From: Streptomyces cucumeris
GTDB taxonomy: Bacteria; Actinomycetota; Actinomycetes; Streptomycetales; Streptomycetaceae
DNA length: 64,000 nt
Reading direction: 5' to 3'
Assembly: GCF_024295805.1 (NCBI RefSeq)
Contig: NZ_JANCLX010000027.1
Span: 34,573 to 98,572, forward strand
Shown here: positions 58,872 through 64,000 of the stretch, piece after piece
Layout of the letters: every line of letters starts with the position of its first letter
Position numbering within the stretch: position 1 is the first letter of the stretch
Position numbers and translations under genes: made by a program
The notes under the pieces: generated by a model
Seen by the model: the letters and a program-made list of their open reading frames with translations, nothing else
Databases searched by the model: none
What the model was told of the DNA's origin: nothing

Positions 58872-60065
58872 TCAGCGGTATCGAGCCCGTCCTGCCGCCG
58901 CGATGACGGTGAGCGGCAGCGTCAGCACAGCCGCCAAGAGGAACAGGGGTCGGTAGGCGTGTGCCTCCGCGGCACCAGCGGCCAGGCCGCTGGCCACCGC
59001 GCTGCCCACGTACAGGGCGACACCGAACAGCGCGACGCCGGTGGCCCGGGCGGCCGGGGACAGCACGGTGGCCCAGGACTGCACCGTGGAGTGCATGAAC
59101 GACCAGCCGCCTCCCAGCAGAAGTGCGGTGACGACCAGCGCCGGGGCGGACTGGCTGACCCCGGCAACCGCGTAGCCCACGGCCATCTGGGCGCCGCCGG
59201 CCACGATGAGAGTCACCGGCGTCCATCGTCCGACCAACCGCTTGACCATCTGGGCCGCCGCCATCGACCCCACCCCGTACAGAGCCGAGACGGCGCCGGC
59301 CAGCGTGGCAGGGACGCCGTTGGCTTCCAGCGCCGGTGCCAGATACGTCAGGAAGCCCAGCAGGACGGCGCCCTCCAGCATCGCGACGGCCATCACGAAC
59401 CACTGCCACCGGGAGCGCAGCACGACCTGGAACGGCGCCAGCAGTGCGTCGGTGCACTCCCTTTGCGGTTCGGGCAGGCGGCGCAGCGCCATCGCGAGGT
59501 ATGCGGCGAGCAAGCCGGGCAGCGCGAAGACCAGCCGCCAGCTGACGTGGTGCGCCAGCGCGCCGGCGATGAGCGTGGCGACCGCGGTGCCCAGTGCGAA
59601 CGCCGTCATCAGTTCGCTCAAGGGGCGCTGCCGTACCTCGGCCGGCACGATGTCCCCGACGTAGGTGAGCGAGGCGGCGATGGAGGCGGCGAAGAACGCT
59701 CCGGAAAGAGCTCTCGCGCCGATCAGAGCGGGGGCGTTGGGAGCGACTGCCGAGCAGAACGCCGCGAGCGCCGCGCCGGTGAGGGAGAACCGCATCACCC
59801 GCACCCGTCCCCACCGGTCGCTGGCCAGGCCCCAGACCGGTTGCATCAGACCATAGGCGAGGAAGTAGGCGCTGGCGGCGAACACCGCGGTGGCCAGTGG
59901 CACGCCGAGCTCGGTGCCGATGCCGGTCAGCATCGGCGCGATGCAGAAGCGGTCGAAGTTGCTGATGAATCCGGCGGCGCACAGCAGGCGGAGCGCGCCC
60001 GCGGGGAGGGCGGGTGCGGGGGCTGTGGCTGACGGTGTGGTCACGAGTGGGTCGGTGGCGGTCAC
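58872..60065 (-). CDS. MFS exporter
   Basis: A 397-aa protein with about 12 hydrophobic segments (segment 1: LRLLCAAGFISNFDRFCIAPMLTGIG; later SDRWGRVRVM loop). It resembles sugar- or drug-efflux MFS proteins. The start is GTG at 60063-60065 with AGGAG about ten bases before it. It is divergent from an XRE/MmyB-type regulator across 250 bases holding a palindrome. Confidence 0.85.
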   Translation of the reverse strand: MTATDPLVTTPSATAPAPALPAGALRLLCAAGFISNFDRFCIAPMLTGIGTELGVPLATAVFAASAYFLAYGLMQPVWGLASDRWGRVRVMRFSLTGAALAAFCSAVAPNAPALIGARALSGAFFAASIAASLTYVGDIVPAEVRQRPLSELMTAFALGTAVATLIAGALAHHVSWRLVFALPGLLAAYLAMALRRLPEPQRECTDALLAPFQVVLRSRWQWFVMAVAMLEGAVLLGFLTYLAPALEANGVPATLAGAVSALYGVGSMAAAQMVKRLVGRWTPVTLIVAGGAQMAVGYAVAGVSQSAPALVVTALLLGGGWSFMHSTVQSWATVLSPAARATGVALFGVALYVGSAVASGLAAGAAEAHAYRPLFLLAAVLTLPLTVIAAAGRARYR

Positions 60066-60138
60066 GAGTGGGAGGCTCCTCTCAGTTCTTCCGGCAGGAC
60101 TCCAGCCCAGCACCGGCCCGGACCGCCGTTGGGGCTCA

Positions 60139-60154
60139 AGCGATTACCATCGCT
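60139..60154. promoter_or_regulatory. Inverted repeat between the divergent MFS and MmyB-type genes
   Basis: AGCGAT and ATCGCT, a perfect 6-bp repeat with a 4-base spacer, the likely operator for this gene pair. Confidence 0.5.
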
Positions 60155-60317
60155 GACAGCCTGCCGACCGGGCCCGACCCGCGGCCCGGGACCCGGGGTC
60201 CGGGGTTCGGCAGGACTGGCGAGCGGACGTCCCACCGCCGCCACGAGGGGGGAGGCGCATCATGCACTGTGCGATGCCGCACCGTGGCCGCCGGAGCACC
60301 GGCGCGGGAGGCTTGTG

Positions 60318-61148
60318 GTGAGCGAGCGGTCCGCCGCCCGAACGCCGCGTCAGGAGCTCGGCACATTCCTGCGATCGCGCCGCGAGCGGTTGCGCCCATC
60401 GGAACTCGGCCTCCCGACGGCGCCGAGGAGGCGCACACCGGGGCTTCGGCGGGACGAGGTCGCCGAGCTGGCAGGGATCAGCAGTACCTGGTACGCGTGG
60501 CTGGAGCAGGGCCGGGTGCGTACTTCCCCGCAGGTGCTACGAGCTGTGGCACGGGCCCTGCGGCTGGACACGGCCGAGACGGCGCATGTGTTGTCCTTCG
60601 TGGAGGAGACACAGCCGGAAGCGGAGCCGCGCACCTGGGTGTCGCGCAACCTTCTGACGCTGGTGCAGTCCATGGCTCCGAATCCGGCGGTCGTGCTCGA
60701 TCCGCACTGGGACCTGCTGGCGTGGAACGCCGGATACGCCGCGCTGCTCACCGACCCCGCGCGGCTGCCCCCGAAGCGGCGCAACCTGCTGTGGCTGGTG
60801 TTCCGATGGGAGCCCGCCCGCACGCTTCTGGCCGACTGGGAGCGCGAAGCCTGCGCCCTGCTGGGGCAGTTCCGGGCGCAGGCAGCACGCCACCCGCAGG
60901 ACGCGCGGTATACCGAAGTGGTCGAGGAGGTGCTGACGGACCCGGACGCGGTGCGATGGTACGAGCGGCGGGTGACCACCGTGTTCCAGCCCGCCGTACG
61001 TTCCTTCCGGCATCCGTTGGCGGGCGAGCTGCGACTGCGCTACGTGAAGCTGGCCGCGGTCGACGAGCCGGGCCACCACTTCCTGGCCTATCTGCCCGAC
61101 GACCGGGCGACGGAGGAAGCGGTGTGCCGGCTGTCCGGCACGGGGTGA
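60318..61148 (+). CDS. XRE-family regulator with MmyB-like ligand domain
   Basis: A 276-aa regulator. The N-terminal helix-turn-helix is RRRTPGLRRDEVAELAGISSTWYAWLEQGRV, near residue 32. The rest is the MmyB-like domain (PNPAVVLDPHWDLLAWNAGYAALL; RNLLWLVF), which in relatives binds a fatty acid or similar ligand. It ends VKLAAVDEPGHHFLAYLPDD. The GTG at 60318 has GGGAGG six bases upstream. It is divergent from the MFS gene at 58872-60065, the likely target. Confidence 0.9.
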   Translation: MSERSAARTPRQELGTFLRSRRERLRPSELGLPTAPRRRTPGLRRDEVAELAGISSTWYAWLEQGRVRTSPQVLRAVARALRLDTAETAHVLSFVEETQPEAEPRTWVSRNLLTLVQSMAPNPAVVLDPHWDLLAWNAGYAALLTDPARLPPKRRNLLWLVFRWEPARTLLADWEREACALLGQFRAQAARHPQDARYTEVVEEVLTDPDAVRWYERRVTTVFQPAVRSFRHPLAGELRLRYVKLAAVDEPGHHFLAYLPDDRATEEAVCRLSGTG

Positions 61149-61237
61149 AAGGTGCGCGCCCGGCCCGGCCACGCCTTCCGCTTCGGCCGCCACGACTCGA
61201 CTCCGCTCGCGCGGAGATGCACTGGCTATGATGAGTC

Positions 61238-61687
61238 ATGACATCGAACTCCATACACTCTGGAACGCGTTGGAGCCGACAGCGCACAGCGGCTCTGGCT
61301 TCTCTGCTGAGTGCGGCGGCCCTCGGCTGGGTTGCGGTCGCACTGAGCGTGGACTCGACCGGTTCGAACCCCCTGGAACCTGGCGGTGTGACCGATGCTG
61401 ATCTGGCTCGGCTGGCCGCTGCTGTGATGGCCGGTATCGCGGCGGTGGCTGCCGGACTGTGGTGGCGCCACTGGGCGACCGTACGGGGGTCGGCGATCGG
61501 CGAAGGTTGGGCGCGGGGGGCCTTTGCCGCCTCCGCCGTCCATTCGTTGTTCGTCCTGCCGGTGATCGTGCTCGCCTCCTGGGGCTGGAAGGCACTTGCG
61601 ATCGCGTTCACCTGCGCGGTACTCGCTGGCGGTGTGCGGGAGGCCGCCGGGGTGTCGGCGTCCCGCCGGCGGGTGTGTCAGGCGTAG
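61238..61687 (+). CDS. Small membrane protein of unknown function
   Basis: A 149-aa protein with four hydrophobic segments (AALASLLSAAALGWVAVALS near 19-38; LARLAAAVMAGIAAVAAGLWW; VHSLFVLPVIVLASW; LAIAFTCAVLAGGV). No family recognised. TATGAT lies five bases upstream of the ATG, so the message may be leaderless. It is a single gene. Confidence 0.6.
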   Translation: MTSNSIHSGTRWSRQRTAALASLLSAAALGWVAVALSVDSTGSNPLEPGGVTDADLARLAAAVMAGIAAVAAGLWWRHWATVRGSAIGEGWARGAFAASAVHSLFVLPVIVLASWGWKALAIAFTCAVLAGGVREAAGVSASRRRVCQA

Positions 61688-61903
61688 GCGGGCTTGCTGG
61701 AGAGCCGTGATCGCCGTGCGACCTGCGTCGGCGTCACCGCTGCAGGTGTCATCTACGTCCGGTGCCCCCTTCGGCGGTCGGCCGAGCCGCACCTGCGCGG
61801 ATGGCGGCCCGCTGACAGCCGTGCGGATGCCGTGGTGGAGCCCATGGAGCAACCGGCCCTGGCAGAACCCGCTGCCCTGGGCAGTGCGTGGCACAGTGGT
61901 GGT

Positions 61904-62644
61904 ATGTGCGGCCGCTACGTGTCCACCCGTGGTCCGAAGGACCTGACCCGGCTCTTCGGCGTCAAGGACTGGCACTCCGAGGAGACGCTGGAGCCGAACT
62001 ACAACGTCGCCCCCACCGACGATGTGTACGCCGTCCTCGAGCGCGCCCCGCGCGACAGCGACGACCAGGAGACGGCACGCAGGGAACTGCGATCGCTGCG
62101 GTGGGGTCTGGTGCCCTCCTGGGCCAAGGACCCGAAGATCGGCTCCCGCATGATCAACGCACGGGTGGAAACCGTGCACGAAAAGCCCGCCTACCGCCGC
62201 GCCTTTGCCAGACGCCGCTGCCTGCTCCCCGCCGATGGCTTCTATGAGTGGCAGCAGCTGAAGGATGCCACGAGCGGCAAGGCGCGCAAGCAGCCGTACT
62301 TCATCCATCCTGCTGATGGGCAGGTGATGGCCCTGGCCGGTCTGTATGAGTACTGGCGCGACCCGGACGTGGAGAAGGGCGACCAGCGCGCCTGGCTGAT
62401 GACCTGCACGATCATCACGACCGAGGCCACCGACGCGGCCGGCCGCGTTCACCCCCGCATGCCGCTCGCCCTGACCCCCGACCACTACGACGCCTGGCTC
62501 GACCCTCACCGCGACAACGCGGAGGAGCTGCGCGGCCTGCTCATCCAGCCCGCAGACGGTCACCTGGACGCCCGGCCCGTCTCCACCGCGGTGAACAACA
62601 CGGGCAACAACGGCCCTCACCTCCTGGACGAGGTCACCTCTTGA
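61904..62644 (+). CDS. SRAP (YedK/HMCES) family protein
   Basis: A 246-aa protein of the SOS response-associated peptidase family. It starts MCGRYV, where C2 becomes the N-terminal residue that reacts with abasic sites in single-stranded DNA to form a stable crosslink. Other conserved parts are NYNVAPT, the LRWGLVPSWAKD block, INARVET and, near the end, HPRMPLAL, all typical. This protects replication forks at abasic sites. No LexA-type operator is evident just upstream. It is a single gene. Confidence 0.93.
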   Translation: MCGRYVSTRGPKDLTRLFGVKDWHSEETLEPNYNVAPTDDVYAVLERAPRDSDDQETARRELRSLRWGLVPSWAKDPKIGSRMINARVETVHEKPAYRRAFARRRCLLPADGFYEWQQLKDATSGKARKQPYFIHPADGQVMALAGLYEYWRDPDVEKGDQRAWLMTCTIITTEATDAAGRVHPRMPLALTPDHYDAWLDPHRDNAEELRGLLIQPADGHLDARPVSTAVNNTGNNGPHLLDEVTS

Positions 62645-62678
62645 GCAATCCGCTGACCAGGATTTCCAGGAGAGTCTC

Positions 62679-63122
62679 CTAGTCGCAGTTCTCCCAGACG
62701 AGGATCCCGGGACCGTCGGGTGTCACCACCGGTACCCATGCCTCGTCGACTTCCGAGAGGCGGGACTCGTCGAGCGCCAGCGGAGCGGGGGACGCATCGT
62801 CGCCGTCCATGGAGACCGAGATGTGGAAGGCGACCGCAATCCGCAGCCGGTCAAGCAGGTCCGCCGGCCAGTCCATGTGCCGTGATCCCTGCCCCTTCAG
62901 CTCTCGAACGAAGATCTCCTTCAGGTCATCGTCCAGGTCGCGACCGAATACGGGGACCAGATAGCCCTCCTGCTGGTATTGGGCGCAACGGAATCCTCCC
63001 GCCTGATTCTGATAGATCACACCGGTCGGCGCCGCCACGATGACGAACATCCAGCCCTGACCCGAGCCGGTGCCATCAGGGTCCAGAAAGATGTATCGCT
63101 TACCGCCGTCTGCATCAGCCAT
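62679..63122 (-). CDS. DUF6210-like conserved protein
   Basis: A 147-aa soluble protein resembling DUF6210: KRYIFLDPDGTGSGQGWMFVIV with APTGVIYQNQAGGFRC early and ALDESRLSEVDEAWVPVVTPDGPGILV at the end. The function of the family is unknown. It is convergent with the SRAP gene. No signal peptide or membrane segment. Confidence 0.7.
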   Translation of the reverse strand: MADADGGKRYIFLDPDGTGSGQGWMFVIVAAPTGVIYQNQAGGFRCAQYQQEGYLVPVFGRDLDDDLKEIFVRELKGQGSRHMDWPADLLDRLRIAVAFHISVSMDGDDASPAPLALDESRLSEVDEAWVPVVTPDGPGILVWENCD

Positions 63123-63166
63123 GGCCAGGAGGGTCGCACGCGGCAGTCCGGACAGGTGGCCGCGGC

Positions 63167-63658
63167 TCAGGTGCCGGGCGGGGCTGTGGCGTTGCGCGTC
63201 TGCTGGATCAGGACGGTGGTGGCGCGCTCCAGAAGCTCGCAGAGCGAGGCGAGCTCGGAGGGCGTGAACGCGTCGCCGAGCGCGCGCTCAAGGACGACCA
63301 CCTCTTGGTACGCACGGTCGAGTAGCGCCTGGCCCTCATCGGTGAGGGTGGCGATCTGCACCTTGGCGTGTACCGGGGAGGTCTCGCGGCGGATGAGTTC
63401 CTTGTTCTCCATGTTGGTCAGCACGCTGCTCATGCTCTGCTGCGTCACCCCGCAGGAGCGGGCCAGTTGGGCGCCGGACATGCCGCCCTCGCGCGAGAGG
63501 ATCAACAGCACGGTGTACTGCGTCATGGTCAGCCCATAGGCACGCAGCACGGCCTCGTGGTGTGCCATCAGCGCCTGTTCCGATCGCCTGATCCGGGTGC
63601 AGAGGTCGCTGTCGATCGGGGCTTCCACCGTGTACTCCCACTTCATTAGCAGGTCCAT
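63167..63658 (-). CDS. MarR-family transcriptional regulator
   Basis: A 163-aa winged-helix protein: GLTMTQYTVLLILSREGGMSGAQLARSCGVTQQSMSSVLTNMENKELIRRETSPVHAK, then the wing and dimer helices. The start is at 63658 or 63646. It is divergent from a quinone-oxidoreductase-like gene, with three TTGACT-like half sites between them, so it probably controls both genes. Confidence 0.88.
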   Translation of the reverse strand: MDLLMKWEYTVEAPIDSDLCTRIRRSEQALMAHHEAVLRAYGLTMTQYTVLLILSREGGMSGAQLARSCGVTQQSMSSVLTNMENKELIRRETSPVHAKVQIATLTDEGQALLDRAYQEVVVLERALGDAFTPSELASLCELLERATTVLIQQTRNATAPPGT

Positions 63659-63660
63659 GA

Positions 63661-63717
63661 GTTGACTCAGGAACCTTATATATCTACGCTTCTTGACTGT
63701 AAGGATACTGAGTCAAC
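63661..63717. promoter_or_regulatory. MarR operator region between divergent genes
   Basis: Perfect 10-bp arms GTTGACTCAG (63661-63670) and CTGAGTCAAC (63708-63717), plus a third TTGACT at 63693-63698 and an AT-rich TATATA between them. Several half sites in this 70-base gap fit regulation of both genes. Confidence 0.6.
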
Positions 63718-63730
63718 GCAGGGGGCTGTA

Positions 63731-64000
63731 ATGATGAAGGCTGTCGTGCTCGACACCGAGGACCAGTACCGGGTCACCGAACTGGATGAGCCCACTCCCG
63801 GTCCCGGCCAGGTGGCGATCCGTGTGGCCTACGCCGGGATCCAGTGGGGCGACACCATGGTCAGGGAGGGGCGCTTTGCCGTACCGCGTCCCTTCGTCCC
63901 GGGGTTCGAGGCAGCCGGGCACATCGTCGCGGTCGGCCCGGGCGTCGACGCACACCGTGTCGGTGAGGCCGTCACCGCGCTGACCACCTCAGGCGCCTAC
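63731..64000 (+). CDS. Zinc-independent quinone oxidoreductase / MDR-type dehydrogenase, partial
   Basis: The first 90 codons of a medium-chain dehydrogenase/reductase, cut by the window end. It reads KAVVLDTEDQYRVTELDEPTPGPGQVAIRVAYAGIQWGDTMVREGRF, with RPFVPGFEAAGHIVAVGPGV. The usual zinc Cys is missing (AGIQWGD), so it fits the quinone-reductase branch, which reduces quinones with NADPH. It is divergent from a MarR gene and probably induced by quinone- or thiol-type stress. Confidence 0.8.
   Translation, partial: MMKAVVLDTEDQYRVTELDEPTPGPGQVAIRVAYAGIQWGDTMVREGRFAVPRPFVPGFEAAGHIVAVGPGVDAHRVGEAVTALTTSGAY

Noticed and set aside
1-64000. CRISPR array, tRNA or rRNA genes, IS elements, integrase
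   Set aside because: No spaced repeats, no cloverleaf-like sequences, and no transposase or recombinase motifs were seen; this was a reading by eye.

Overview
The window reads as chromosomal DNA of a Streptomyces or a close streptomycete. GC is very high with a strong GC bias at third codon positions. GTG starts are common, and many genes have a -10 box only 5-8 bases before the start codon (leaderless). I noticed only one in-frame TTA codon. Family content fits too: GlxA, PucR, MmyB-type, DUF5937/ArsR and PadR regulators, DUF5987, DUF6210 and IPT/TIG proteins. Regulators, transporters, resistance-type proteins and oxidoreductases are dense and there are no ribosomal or tRNA genes, which suggests a chromosome-arm or accessory region. 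I see no rRNA, tRNA, CRISPR array, transposase or integrase.

Layout. 0-5.6 kb: a DUF2268 protease-like gene, a DUF1772 membrane protein, a YceI protein, a triple IPT/TIG protein and a TbADH-like zinc alcohol dehydrogenase. 5.8-8.8 kb: three overlapping genes for an exported GMC flavoprotein system. 8.8-16.8 kb: a P-loop kinase, a secreted HAD phosphatase, a GlxA regulator followed by a GAPDH paralogue, an FkbM methyltransferase, and a PadR regulator with a clear operator ahead of an acyl-CoA dehydrogenase. 16.9-23 kb: an unknown exported protein, a PucR regulator, a MarR/nucleotidyltransferase operon and an ABC-F gene. The ABC-F gene sits behind a short upstream ORF and a promoter resembling WblC(WhiB7) targets. 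23-29 kb: small unknown proteins, a degenerate isochorismatase-like/two-TM protein (the TTA gene) and an AraC regulator.

29-38 kb: a divergent TetR/imine-reductase-like pair, a small secreted tendamistat-like protein, a NarL-type two-component pair whose regulator looks frameshifted near its end, a GNAT protein, an MFS exporter divergent from a DUF5937/ArsR regulator, and a Tat-exported serine hydrolase. 38.5-45 kb: an RsbW-like ATPase, then a large P-loop ATPase/HTH regulator followed by an MFS exporter, an SRPBCC protein and a carotenoid oxygenase. 45-50 kb: a lipoprotein beta-carbonic anhydrase with an APC permease, a lipoprotein and a HEAT-repeat protein built from three similar blocks. 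50-58 kb: an NmrA-like/AraC pair, a cupin, small enzymes, a MarR-MFS operon and three gene remnants. 58-64 kb: a Vat-type acetyltransferase, an MFS/MmyB-type regulator pair, a SRAP protein, a DUF6210 protein, and a MarR/quinone-oxidoreductase pair cut by the window edge.

The recurring theme is local switches: a regulator next to or divergent from one exporter or enzyme, usually with a visible inverted repeat between them. Several products (ABC-F, Vat, nucleotidyltransferase-like, four MFS exporters, possibly the GAPDH paralogue) suggest tolerance to antibiotics or other toxic metabolites.
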